From Streptomyces sp. ITFR-21 (lineage in GTDB: Bacteria; Actinomycetota; Actinomycetes; Streptomycetales; Streptomycetaceae), in assembly GCF_031844685.1 (NCBI RefSeq), contig NZ_CP134605.1, positions 5,492,001 to 5,556,000 of the forward strand: DNA of 64,000 nt. Reading direction: 5' to 3'. How positions within the stretch are numbered: the stretch's first letter is position 1; every line of letters begins with the position of its first letter. The translations under genes were made by a program, and so were the position numbers. The notes under the pieces are model-generated. The model made no database searches. It was not told where the DNA came from and saw only the letters and a list, made by a program, of their open reading frames with translations. Positions 9,414 through 17,573 of the stretch are shown in pieces.

Positions 9414-10661
9414 ATGACACAGAGCAACGAAACACATCACGCACAGTCATCGCAGGCGACCGACGACATCAAGGTCACCCTGCGCGGACCCGCGGAACTC
9501 GCCGACGCCCTGCCGTATCTGATGGGCTTTTATCCGACGGACAGCCTGGTGATGCTGGCGCTGCACGGAGAAAACCGCCGGTTCGGCGGACGCCTCCGCC
9601 TCGGTCTGCCGCAGGACCCCGAGGAATGGCCGGAGGTGGCCGGGCAGCTCGCGGACTGCCTGGTGGAAAACAGTACGCGGCGCGGTGCCCGGCCGGACTC
9701 CGTCGTCATCTTCCTCTGCCAGGATCCGCGCGCGGGCGAGGCCGCCGGCTCCGTCGTGGAACGCCTGCGACCACTTGCCCAGCGGCTGAGGCTCGCCTGC
9801 GGCGAGTTGGACGTCCCCGTCGTGGAAGCGCTGTGCCTGTCGGCGGGCCGCTGGTGGTCCTACTGTCGGCCCGACACGGCCGCCGTGCCCGGCGACGGGC
9901 AGGAGCTTCCGCCGGCCGGCAGTACGGCCATGGCCGCGACCGCCGCCTACGCGGGACTGCCTGTTCCCGGTTCCCTCCGGGACATGGAAGCCCGACTCAG
10001 GCCCGCCGAGCGGAACCGCAGACACGAGATCGCGCTCGACATCGCGGCCGCCGAGCTGGTCCCGCGCATGATGGACCACGACGGCGGAGAACAGGAGGAG
10101 CAGATCAGGAAACGCACCCTCGGCCTGGCCCGCGCGGCGCTGGAGCGCTTCCGCACGGCGCCCCCGATCACTGACCCCGGGCGCGGCGACGGACGGGACG
10201 ACAGGCTGCTCGGCGACGACGAGGCAGCCGCGATCATCCTCGGTCTGCAGGACAGGGAAGCGCGCGACCGGGCCGCCGAGTGGATGGAGCCCCTACAGGC
10301 CGACGCGGCCCTGCGGCTGTGGCGCGCGCTGGCCCGCCGTTGCGCCGGCCCCTACGGTGATCACGCCGCCGCGCCGTTGGCCCTCGCCGGGTGGGTCGCG
10401 TGGTCGTCGGGCGACGAGTCCGAGGCCCGGGTCGCGCTCGGCATGGCGCTCGACCGCGAACCCCACTACACCTTCGCGCGGTTGCTCCACCATTCCGTGA
10501 ACGAGGGCCTGGATCCCGAGCTGCTGCGCAGCTGCCTGCGCCATGAACGCCGCAAGCGGGTCGTCGCCGCGTCTACGACTCGCCGCGGACCAGCCGGACG
10601 AGCCGGTCGAGGACCCGGCCGCCGCTCACCCGGAGACCGTCGTGTTCGTACTCGTCGGTGA
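9414..10661 (+). CDS. DUF4192 domain-containing protein
   Basis: A 415-residue protein of the actinobacterial DUF4192 family, recognised from VTLRGPAELADALPYLMGFYP followed by DSLVMLAL and the later LSAGRWWSY segment. Family function is not known. The ATG at 9414 begins the conserved MTQSNE-type N-terminus; it has no good Shine-Dalgarno. The last 30 residues (STTRRGPAGRAGRGPGRR onward) are Arg/Gly-rich and lie entirely inside the tail of the convergent hydrolase gene, overlapping it by 89 nt. That suggests the normal stop codon has been lost and the frame runs on. Confidence 0.8.
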   Translation: MTQSNETHHAQSSQATDDIKVTLRGPAELADALPYLMGFYPTDSLVMLALHGENRRFGGRLRLGLPQDPEEWPEVAGQLADCLVENSTRRGARPDSVVIFLCQDPRAGEAAGSVVERLRPLAQRLRLACGELDVPVVEALCLSAGRWWSYCRPDTAAVPGDGQELPPAGSTAMAATAAYAGLPVPGSLRDMEARLRPAERNRRHEIALDIAAAELVPRMMDHDGGEQEEQIRKRTLGLARAALERFRTAPPITDPGRGDGRDDRLLGDDEAAAIILGLQDREARDRAAEWMEPLQADAALRLWRALARRCAGPYGDHAAAPLALAGWVAWSSGDESEARVALGMALDREPHYTFARLLHHSVNEGLDPELLRSCLRHERRKRVVAASTTRRGPAGRAGRGPGRRSPGDRRVRTRR

Positions 10662-11883
10662 CCCAGGTCCGCAGGTTTTGAACCGCGCGGGCGGTGGCGA
10701 GGGAGTCGGCGGTGTCGACGTACATGTCGTCGTGGTAGATCGCCGCGGCCACCGGCACCTCGTTGCGCGCCAACCGCTCCGGGCGGTAGAGGTCCGGCCA
10801 CTGCCCGCGGTGCGCCAGCAGCTCGGCCGTCTCGTGCAGTGGTGCCAGCGCCGGGTCGGTCGCGAACATCCACGGGTGGATCGTCTCGCCCGTGAACAGC
10901 ACCGGCCGGTCCTGGGCCGCTGCCCCGGCCGCGTCGAACTGCGGGAACTCCCGGCGTACCCGGTCGGCCGCCCAGTCCGTCCCGCCCGGCGACACCGAGC
11001 GCTGCCCGTAGATCGCCTCGTGCAGCACCGCGTAGAGGGGATTGCCCGCAAAGGACAGATGTGTCTGCACCTCGGACAGGAAGGAGTCGGACAGCACCGG
11101 CACCGACAGCCCCGGTACGAAGGCGTCCTCGATCAGATAGTGCAGGGTGTGCGAGCCGTCCGCGGATCCCAGCATCGCCCCGAGTGACTGGAACGCCTCG
11201 GGGGTGAGACGCCCGCCGCCCGGCAGGGCGATCTTGCCGTCGTTCAGGTGACGGACGATCTCGCGGACCGTGCCGACGTCCTCGGGGTAGCGCGCGTAGT
11301 GGCCGAGGTTCTTGCGCTCGATCCGCGGATAGGCGGCGCGGTACACCTCCTCGGCGGAGGACCGGAGGCCGGGCAGTCCGCCGGTGATCAGCACCTCGCG
11401 CAGCCCTTCGGGAGCGAACGAGAGGTAGGTGACGGCGCAGAAGCCCCCGAAGCTCTGGCCGAGGACACTCCAGCGCCCGTCCGCGCCGAGGAGTCGGCGC
11501 CGGATCACCTCGCAGTCCCGGATGATGGAGTCCGCCCGGAAGTGAGCGAGGTACCGCGCCTGCGCGGCGGCGTCACCGCGCCCGGGAAGGGTCTGCCGGG
11601 ACGCCGGGGTGGAGCGGCCGGTGCCGCGCTGGTCCAGCAGCAGCACCCGGTAGTCGTCCAGCGCGCGGGTGAGCCATCCGTCGCGCCCGAGGGGACGCGG
11701 CGAACGGCCGCCGGGGCCGCCCTGGAGATAGAGCAGCCACGGCAGTCGGTCGTCCTGCCGGCCGGCCGCGACGACCTCCCTGGCATAGACCTCGATCTGC
11801 TCCCCGTCGGGCGCGTCGTGGTCCAGAGGTACGGCGAAGGCGTGGTCGGTGAGGACGGTGCCGGGCTGGCGGTGGACGGCCAT
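10573..11883 (-). CDS. Alpha/beta hydrolase, S33 proline-iminopeptidase-like
   Basis: A 436-residue cytosolic serine hydrolase. The oxyanion-hole strand is LYLQGGPGG (about 52-59), then LLLDQRGTGRST, and the nucleophile elbow is LGQSFGG with Ser144. The C-terminal His is expected in the YEHDGLRVSGGRV region, where GLRVSGG is typical of the family. This order of motifs matches prolyl aminopeptidases of family S33, with a lid inserted between. Natural substrates are probably N-terminal prolyl peptides or related esters. It is divergent from the NrtR gene, whose promoter lies 160 nt upstream, so the two may share regulation. Confidence 0.85.
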   Translation of the reverse strand: MAVHRQPGTVLTDHAFAVPLDHDAPDGEQIEVYAREVVAAGRQDDRLPWLLYLQGGPGGRSPRPLGRDGWLTRALDDYRVLLLDQRGTGRSTPASRQTLPGRGDAAAQARYLAHFRADSIIRDCEVIRRRLLGADGRWSVLGQSFGGFCAVTYLSFAPEGLREVLITGGLPGLRSSAEEVYRAAYPRIERKNLGHYARYPEDVGTVREIVRHLNDGKIALPGGGRLTPEAFQSLGAMLGSADGSHTLHYLIEDAFVPGLSVPVLSDSFLSEVQTHLSFAGNPLYAVLHEAIYGQRSVSPGGTDWAADRVRREFPQFDAAGAAAQDRPVLFTGETIHPWMFATDPALAPLHETAELLAHRGQWPDLYRPERLARNEVPVAAAIYHDDMYVDTADSLATARAVQNLRTWVTDEYEHDGLRVSGGRVLDRLVRLVRGES

Positions 11884-12013
11884 GGATCTGTCTCCGGAGG
11901 TGCGAGGCGGTGCGGGTGAGCTGCGGCTCCCGCCCGGGAACGGTAGTCGGGCCGTGGCCTGCGTGCCCGGCGGGGCCTTCGGGACCTGATCGCGAAGAGG
12001 TGGCGATCCGGCT

Positions 12014-12040
12014 GATTATCGTCAGGGAGACGACTAGGAT
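12014..12040 (+). promoter_or_regulatory. Probable nrtR promoter with overlapping palindrome
   Basis: TAGGAT at 12035-12040 is a good -10 element placed 6 nt before the ATG, consistent with a leaderless mRNA. A quasi-palindrome, ATTATCGTC-AGGGA-GACGACTAG (12015-12037), overlaps it. NrtR proteins usually autoregulate through palindromes of about this size, so this is a candidate NrtR operator; that is inference. Confidence 0.4.
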
Positions 12041-12046
12041 CGCGGC

Positions 12047-12781
12047 ATGTCGCGTTACGACCCGTCGGCCTTTCCGCCCTTCGCCGTCACCGTCGACCTG
12101 GTCGTGCTCACGGTGCGAGAACACGCGCTGTGCGCACTGTCCGTACGCCGGGGTGAGCCCCCCTTCCAGGGGCGGTGGGCGCTTCCGGGCGGTTTCGTCC
12201 GCGGCGACGAGGACCTCTCGCAGGCCGCGGCGCGTGAGCTGGCCGAGGAGACCGGGCTGCGGGCGCAGAACGGAGCACACCTCGAACAACTGGCGACCTA
12301 CGGCGATCCGCAGCGGGATCCGCGGATGAGAGTGGTCAGCGTCGCCCACTTGGTGCTGGCCCCCGACCTGCCGGCGCCCCGGGCCGGAGGTGACGCCCGC
12401 GGCGCGCGGTGGGCCCCGGTGGACACGCTGTTGGCGGAGAGCGGCCAGGAGCACCCGGGTGAGACCGCCGCGCTGGCCTTCGACCACCACCGGATCCTGG
12501 CTGACGGTGTGGAGCGGGCCCGGTCGAAGATCGAGTACTCGTCGCTGGCGACGGCCTTCTGCCCGCCGGAGTTCACGGTGGGGGAACTGCGCCGGGTGTA
12601 CGAGGCGGTGTGGGGAGTGGCGCTCGACCCGCGCAACTTCCATCGCAAGGTGACCGGGACGGTCGGCTTCCTTGTGCCCACCGGAGGGACCACGACCCGT
12701 CAGGGCGGCCGCCCTGCGCAGCTGTTCAGGGCCGGGGGCGCCACCCTGCTCAATCCGCCGATGCTGAGACCGGAGGTCTGA
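12047..12781 (+). CDS. NrtR-type Nudix transcriptional regulator
   Basis: A 244-residue protein with an N-terminal Nudix domain and a C-terminal winged helix (about 155-230, with the typical FTVGELRRVYEAVWG and RNFHRKV segments). This is the NrtR arrangement: a repressor that senses ADP-ribose or a related nucleotide. The Nudix box is complete (G49 F-V-R-G-D E55 ... RELAEETGL, 49-71), so hydrolase activity may be retained. In other bacteria NrtR controls NAD biosynthesis or pentose use; no such genes are adjacent. The next gene on the same strand is an ABC transporter after a 50-nt gap. A GTG at 12832 with its own -10 argues for a separate transcript. Confidence 0.85.
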   Translation: MSRYDPSAFPPFAVTVDLVVLTVREHALCALSVRRGEPPFQGRWALPGGFVRGDEDLSQAAARELAEETGLRAQNGAHLEQLATYGDPQRDPRMRVVSVAHLVLAPDLPAPRAGGDARGARWAPVDTLLAESGQEHPGETAALAFDHHRILADGVERARSKIEYSSLATAFCPPEFTVGELRRVYEAVWGVALDPRNFHRKVTGTVGFLVPTGGTTTRQGGRPAQLFRAGGATLLNPPMLRPEV

Positions 12782-12831
12782 AGACCGGGCCGTTCGGCCA
12801 TTTTGTTCCTTTTGGGAGTTATGGTGCTGGG

Positions 12832-14598
12832 GTGATCCAGGCCATCGGATTGACCAGCACCTGCCGCCGCAACGCCCGGCCCGCCGTCGCCGACCTCACC
12901 TTCGACGTCCATCCGGGCGCGGTGACCGGACTGCTCGGCCCCGCCGGGTCCGGCAAGTCCACCGCGGTCCGGCTGCTGCTCGGCATCGAGGCGGGCCGCG
13001 GCTCCACCCTCGTCGACGGGTGCCTTCTGCACGATCTGCCGCATCCGGCCCGGGAGATCGGCGCCCTCGTCGGCGATATCGGCGGACACCCGCGCCGCAC
13101 CGCCCGCGGCCACCTGCGTATGCTCTGTGCCGCCTTCGGAGTGCCCCTGTCCCGGGCGGACGAAACGCTGCACCTGGCCGGGCTCGACGCGATGGCCGAC
13201 GAACGGCTCGGCACGTTCTCCCTGGGCATGGACCGGCGGTTGGGAACCGCCGTCGCGCTGCTGGCCCGCCCGCGCCTCCTGGTCCTGGACGACCCCGCTC
13301 GCGGACTGCCGCCACGGGAGGCCGCCTGGGTGCACGGCCTGGCACGCGGACACGCGGAGGCCGGCGGCGCGGTACTCCTCACCGGCAGGGACGCGCGGTC
13401 CCTGGCCCGTACCGCCGACCGCGTGATCGCGCTGGACAAGGGCCGGCTTGTCGCCGACGAACCGGCCGCGGACTTCGCCCGCAGCCGGCTGCGACCTCAT
13501 GTCGAGGTGCGTTCCCCGTACGCCGAGCGGCTTGCCGGGCTGCTCGGCGACAGCGGCGCGGAGGTCGTCATGACGACCGGCACCTGTATCACCGCCTATG
13601 GAACGACGTCCGCGGAGGTCGGCGAGACCGCGTACCGTCACGGGGTCCTGTTGCACCACCTCTCCGACGGGGCCGGGCAGGCGGCCCATGCCGCCGCGGC
13701 CGACGAAGCCGGCCCCCGCTCTTTCCACGGACGCAGGAGGCCGCCGCCGGTGCGGCGGATCGCCCACCGCACCGGGCCGGAACGCCCGGTCGGCTACGAG
13801 GTACGCCGGGCCTTCGGTGTGCGTACCCCCTGGATCACCGCCGTGGTGGCCCTGTCGGGATCGGCGCTCGGCACCGTACTGATGACCCGGCTGGGTCCCG
13901 TCTCCACCTCGCCGCTGCGGTTGGTCTCCGGCTGGGCCGCCGAACTGCCGCTGCCCGCCGCAGCGATCGGCGCCGGGGGGCTGGGCGCGCTGAGCTACGG
14001 GCAGGAGTTCACCTACCCGGCACTCGCCCCCGGCTACGGCCCGGAACCCCGCAGCCCCCGGCTGCTGGTGGCGAAACTCGCGGTCGCCGCCGTTGCCGCC
14101 GTTCTGCTCGCCGGGCTCGCCGCGGTCATCGACGTGGCACTGCTGTACACCCTGCCCGGCGCCCGGCGGGACGTCGGGCCGCTTGCCCATCCGGCGGCCC
14201 TCGCCGGCTGGGCGGCCCTCGCCGTCGGCTGCGCCTGGGCGGGTGTGCTGGCCGCGGCCGTGTTCCGCACCACGGCGCTGGGACTGGCCGCGGTGCTCGC
14301 TGTTCCGGTGCTGGTCGTACCGGCCGTACGGGCGGCCCTCGGTGAGCGCGCCGCCGGGGAACTCGGCGATGCGGCCGGGGCGTTGTGGTCGGTGCTGACG
14401 GGCGTCTCCCAGGACGGCCGTACGGTGTCCGGGACGCTGCGGCTCGCCGCCCAACCCTTCTTCCTCGCGCTGGTGTTGTCGCTGGTCGCGCTCGCCGGAG
14501 CCTATGCGGCGAGCGCGATGCGCGGCCGGCGCAGGGGGCGCAGGACAACTGCCGTCCCGGCGGCCACTACTGCACCACTGACCAGCAAAAAGAGCTGA
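12832..14598 (+). CDS. ABC transporter, ATPase fused to membrane domain
   Basis: A 588-residue protein. Residues 1-300 are an ABC ATPase: Walker A is GPAGSGKST (36-44) and Walker B is LLVLDDP (about 149-155). Two key sites are unusual: the signature reads FSLGMDRR instead of LSGGQ, and the catalytic glutamate after Walker B is Asp (LDDP). From about 310 the chain becomes membranous, with about six hydrophobic segments (starting WITAVVALSGSALGTVLM). This suits an ABC-2-like exporter half in one polypeptide. Substrate unknown; the gene just upstream of whiH in Streptomyces is conserved. TATGGT at 12820-12825 lies 6 nt before the GTG start. The Lys/Arg-rich tail is cytosolic. Confidence 0.75.
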   Translation: MIQAIGLTSTCRRNARPAVADLTFDVHPGAVTGLLGPAGSGKSTAVRLLLGIEAGRGSTLVDGCLLHDLPHPAREIGALVGDIGGHPRRTARGHLRMLCAAFGVPLSRADETLHLAGLDAMADERLGTFSLGMDRRLGTAVALLARPRLLVLDDPARGLPPREAAWVHGLARGHAEAGGAVLLTGRDARSLARTADRVIALDKGRLVADEPAADFARSRLRPHVEVRSPYAERLAGLLGDSGAEVVMTTGTCITAYGTTSAEVGETAYRHGVLLHHLSDGAGQAAHAAAADEAGPRSFHGRRRPPPVRRIAHRTGPERPVGYEVRRAFGVRTPWITAVVALSGSALGTVLMTRLGPVSTSPLRLVSGWAAELPLPAAAIGAGGLGALSYGQEFTYPALAPGYGPEPRSPRLLVAKLAVAAVAAVLLAGLAAVIDVALLYTLPGARRDVGPLAHPAALAGWAALAVGCAWAGVLAAAVFRTTALGLAAVLAVPVLVVPAVRAALGERAAGELGDAAGALWSVLTGVSQDGRTVSGTLRLAAQPFFLALVLSLVALAGAYAASAMRGRRRGRRTTAVPAATTAPLTSKKS

Positions 14599-14667
14599 TT
14601 CGTCCACAAAAACGTCAATTATCAGGTGATGAGCACTCACCCTTTCGTGTGCTTTTCAGCAAAGCCC

Positions 14668-14695
14668 TCAAGGCGCGCACCGGCTTCGCCGACAA
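14668..14695 (+). promoter_or_regulatory. Candidate sigma-WhiG promoter of whiH
   Basis: TCAA (14668-14671), a 16-nt spacer and GCCGACAA (14688-14695) fit the sigma-WhiG/FliA consensus TAAA-N15-GCCGATAA with one mismatch in each element and one extra spacer base. whiH is a known WhiG target in S. coelicolor. The -10 ends 7 nt before the GTG at 14703, so the transcript would be leaderless. Confidence 0.5.
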
Positions 14696-14702
14696 AAGAT
14701 GC

Positions 14703-15608
14703 GTGAGTACCCTTGCGCATTCCATGATGACCTCGGCTCGCTCAGCCGACTCCGGGATCTCCGGTCCGGGCGAGCTGGACCGCTATTCGTACGCCGACAC
14801 CCCCGGCGCCGACCGCCCCGGACTGCCGTCCTGGGAGGGCGCGGAGCCGGACATGAACCGGGTCGGCCGCCGCACGGGCGGCAGTCGCGGCCGGGGGCTG
14901 CACGGCCAACTCGTCCAGCAGCTCGGACAGATGATCGTCTCCGGCGACCTCGGCGCCGACCGCCCCCTCGTGCCCGAGGAGATCGGCCAGCGTTTCGAGG
15001 TCTCCCGCACCGTGGTGCGCGAGTCCCTGCGCGTGCTGGAGGCCAAGGGCCTGGTGAGTGCCCGCCCCAATGTCGGTACCCGGGTCCGTCCGGTCAGCGA
15101 CTGGAACCTGCTCGACCCCGACATCATCGAATGGCGGGCGTTCGGACCGCAGCGCGACGAGCAGCGCCGCGAACTGCTCGAACTGCGCTGGACCATCGAG
15201 CCACTGGCCGCCAGGCTCGCCGCCGGCCACGGGCGCGAGGACATTCAGCAGCGGCTGGCCGACATGGCGGAGATCATGGCCCACGCCGCCGCCCAGGGAG
15301 ACGCCCTCACGTTCTCCCGCGCCGACGCCGAGTTCCACAGCCTGCTCCTGCAGGTCGCGGGCAACCGGATGCTGGAGCACCTGTCGGGTATCGTCTCCTC
15401 CGCCCTCCACGTCTCCGGCGGCCCGGCCACCGGCTGCGACCGCCCCGCCGACGCCTCCGTCGGGCTGCACCACCGGATCGTCGACGCGCTCGCCGGCGGC
15501 GACGGCGGCACCGCGGAAGCGGCAATGCGCCAGCTGCTCGCGGTACCCGACGAGCAGCCGGCGGCGGGCCCGGCCGACCACGTCGTCCCCGCCCCGCGCG
15601 AACACTGA
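14703..15608 (+). CDS. whiH: Sporulation transcription factor WhiH (GntR/FadR family)
   Basis: A 301-residue regulator. A variable N-terminus with SGPGELDRYSYADTPG is followed by a winged helix (about 65-130: GLHGQLVQQLGQMIVSGDL, then FEVSRTVVRESLRVLEAKG) and an FCD ligand-binding domain. Its position directly before hrdB and its sequence identify it as WhiH, which controls aerial-hypha septation during sporulation and represses its own gene in S. coelicolor. There is no Shine-Dalgarno; the GTG at 14703 is chosen because a WhiG-like -10 ends 7 nt upstream. ATGs at 14724 and 14727 are alternatives. The FCD metal ligands appear present (D/H residues in AEFHSLLL and VGLHHRIVDAL). Confidence 0.85.
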   Translation: MSTLAHSMMTSARSADSGISGPGELDRYSYADTPGADRPGLPSWEGAEPDMNRVGRRTGGSRGRGLHGQLVQQLGQMIVSGDLGADRPLVPEEIGQRFEVSRTVVRESLRVLEAKGLVSARPNVGTRVRPVSDWNLLDPDIIEWRAFGPQRDEQRRELLELRWTIEPLAARLAAGHGREDIQQRLADMAEIMAHAAAQGDALTFSRADAEFHSLLLQVAGNRMLEHLSGIVSSALHVSGGPATGCDRPADASVGLHHRIVDALAGGDGGTAEAAMRQLLAVPDEQPAAGPADHVVPAPREH

Positions 15609-15860
15609 CTGCCCCCGGGCCGCCGTGGGTCACCCGTTGACGGGGCCCGCGGCGGCCTTAGACGTATCAGATGTCCGATTTTCCGATGATGGGTACTATT
15701 CGTGGTGTGACTCGGGCCACGTAGGGTGGGCGTAACGCTTGGCGAGGCAGTGCGATGACTTAATAGGTGGCGGCCGTACGAGGAATATCCAGCGTCGCGT
15801 CTGGCGCTGAGCCGCTGTGCGGTTCCACCGAGTCGTTCCCATCGTTCCGAGAGGTTGTTC
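15609..15860 (+). promoter_or_regulatory. hrdB promoter and leader region
   Basis: These 252 nt hold no gene. This stretch is less GC-rich than its surroundings. Possible promoter elements are TTGACG (15637-15642) with TAGACG after 16 nt, and TACTAT at 15694-15699. A GAGAGG ribosome-binding site lies 6 nt before the hrdB GTG. In S. coelicolor hrdB has more than one promoter, including ones used by ShbA and SigR; which element is which cannot be told here. Confidence 0.4.
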
Positions 15861-17441
15861 GTGTCGGCCAGCACATCCCGTACGCTCCCGTCCGAGATCG
15901 CCGAATCCCAGTCTCTGATGGCACTCATCGAGCAGGGTAAGGCCCAGGGCCAGATCGCCGGCGACGACGTGCGTCGGGCGTTCGAAGCGGACCAGATTCC
16001 GGCAACCCAGTGGAAGAACGTTCTGCGCAGCCTCAACCAGGTCCTCGACGAGGAGGGTGTGACGCTGATGGTGACTGCCGCTGAGGCGCCCAAGCGCACC
16101 CGTAAGAGCGTCGCAGCCAAGAGCCCGGCGAAGCGTACTGCCACCAAGACGGTCGCCACCAAGGCGGCCCCTGCCAAGAAGACCGTAGCGCCCACGGCCC
16201 CCACCCCTGCGGTGGTGGTCGAGGCCGAGACCACGGTGGAGCCATCGGTGGAGGCGGAAACCCCAGCCAAGAAGGCGCCGGCGAAGAAGGTCGCCGCCAA
16301 GAAGACGGCCGCCAAAAAGGCCCCCGCGAAGAAGGTGGCAGCGGCCAAGAAGACCACTGCTGCCGTACCGAGCGAGGACGAGGCGGTCGCCGAGACCGAC
16401 GAACTGCTCGAAGAGGTCGTGCCCGGTGGCAAGAGCGGGGAGGAGGACACCGAGAAGACGGAGTCCGAGAGCTTCGTGCTCTCCGACGACGACGAGGACG
16501 ACGCGCCTGCCCAGCAGGTCGCGGTCGCCGGTGCCACCGCCGACCCGGTCAAGGACTACCTCAAGCAGATCGGCAAGGTCCCGCTGCTCAACGCCGAGCA
16601 GGAGGTCGAGCTCGCCAAGCGGATCGAGGCCGGCCTGTTCGCCGAGGACAAGCTCGCGGCGGCCGACAAGCTCGCACCCAAGCTCAAGCGTGAGCTGGAG
16701 ATCATCGCCGAGGACGGCCGCTGGGCCAAGAACCACCTGCTGGAGGCCAACCTCCGGCTCGTGGTGTCGCTGGCCAAGCGCTACACCGGCCGCGGCATGC
16801 TCTTCCTGGACCTCATCCAGGAAGGAAACCTGGGCCTGATCCGCGCGGTCGAGAAGTTCGACTACACCAAGGGCTTCAAGTTCTCCACCTACGCCACCTG
16901 GTGGATCCGGCAGGCGATCACCCGCGCCATGGCCGACCAGGCCCGTACCATCCGCATCCCGGTGCACATGGTCGAGGTCATCAACAAGCTGGCCCGCGTC
17001 CAGCGCCAGATGCTCCAGGACCTGGGCCGCGAGCCCACTCCGGAGGAGCTGGCCAAGGAACTCGACATGACCCCTGAGAAGGTCATCGAGGTCCAGAAGT
17101 ACGGCCGCGAGCCCATTTCGCTGCACACCCCGCTGGGCGAGGACGGCGACAGCGAGTTCGGTGACCTGATCGAGGACTCCGAGGCGGTCGTGCCCGCCGA
17201 CGCGGTCAGCTTCACGCTTCTGCAGGAGCAGCTGCACTCGGTTCTGGACACCCTCTCCGAGCGGGAGGCGGGCGTGGTCTCGATGCGCTTCGGCCTCACC
17301 GACGGGCAGCCCAAGACGCTGGACGAGATCGGCAAGGTCTACGGGGTGACGCGCGAGCGGATCCGGCAGATCGAGTCCAAGACGATGTCCAAGCTGCGGC
17401 ACCCGTCGCGCTCCCAGGTTCTCCGGGACTACCTGGACTGA
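15861..17441 (+). CDS. hrdB: Principal RNA polymerase sigma factor HrdB
   Basis: The 526-residue primary sigma-70 factor. Residues 1-80 are a sigma-1.1-like region (SEIAESQSLMALIEQGKA). Residues 135-167 are a lysine/alanine run built of AKK repeats (KKAPAKKVAAKK), typical of actinobacterial HrdB. Then come region 1.2 (DPVKDYLKQIGKVPLL), region 2 with DLIQEGNLGLIRAVEKFDY and the aromatic FSTYATWWIRQAITRA for -10 melting, region 3, and region 4 with GVTRERIRQIESK, the helix-turn-helix for the -35. All core parts are present. GTG start with a good ribosome-binding site. whiH lies immediately upstream on the same strand. Confidence 0.98.
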   Translation: MSASTSRTLPSEIAESQSLMALIEQGKAQGQIAGDDVRRAFEADQIPATQWKNVLRSLNQVLDEEGVTLMVTAAEAPKRTRKSVAAKSPAKRTATKTVATKAAPAKKTVAPTAPTPAVVVEAETTVEPSVEAETPAKKAPAKKVAAKKTAAKKAPAKKVAAAKKTTAAVPSEDEAVAETDELLEEVVPGGKSGEEDTEKTESESFVLSDDDEDDAPAQQVAVAGATADPVKDYLKQIGKVPLLNAEQEVELAKRIEAGLFAEDKLAAADKLAPKLKRELEIIAEDGRWAKNHLLEANLRLVVSLAKRYTGRGMLFLDLIQEGNLGLIRAVEKFDYTKGFKFSTYATWWIRQAITRAMADQARTIRIPVHMVEVINKLARVQRQMLQDLGREPTPEELAKELDMTPEKVIEVQKYGREPISLHTPLGEDGDSEFGDLIEDSEAVVPADAVSFTLLQEQLHSVLDTLSEREAGVVSMRFGLTDGQPKTLDEIGKVYGVTRERIRQIESKTMSKLRHPSRSQVLRDYLD

Positions 17442-17573
17442 TCCGGGGGTACCTCGGACGGTACCAGCACCGAACGCGTTTCGGGTCACCGGAAGTGGCC
17501 TCCTGCGGATGCGGCCTCCGATCCTATCGATAACTCTGGGTGCTCAGAGTTGTTCATAGGGTCAGGAGGCCGT

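Noticed and set aside
16264..16360. AKK repeats in hrdB taken as a slippage artefact
   Set aside because: Lysine/alanine repeats at this place are normal for Streptomyces HrdB.
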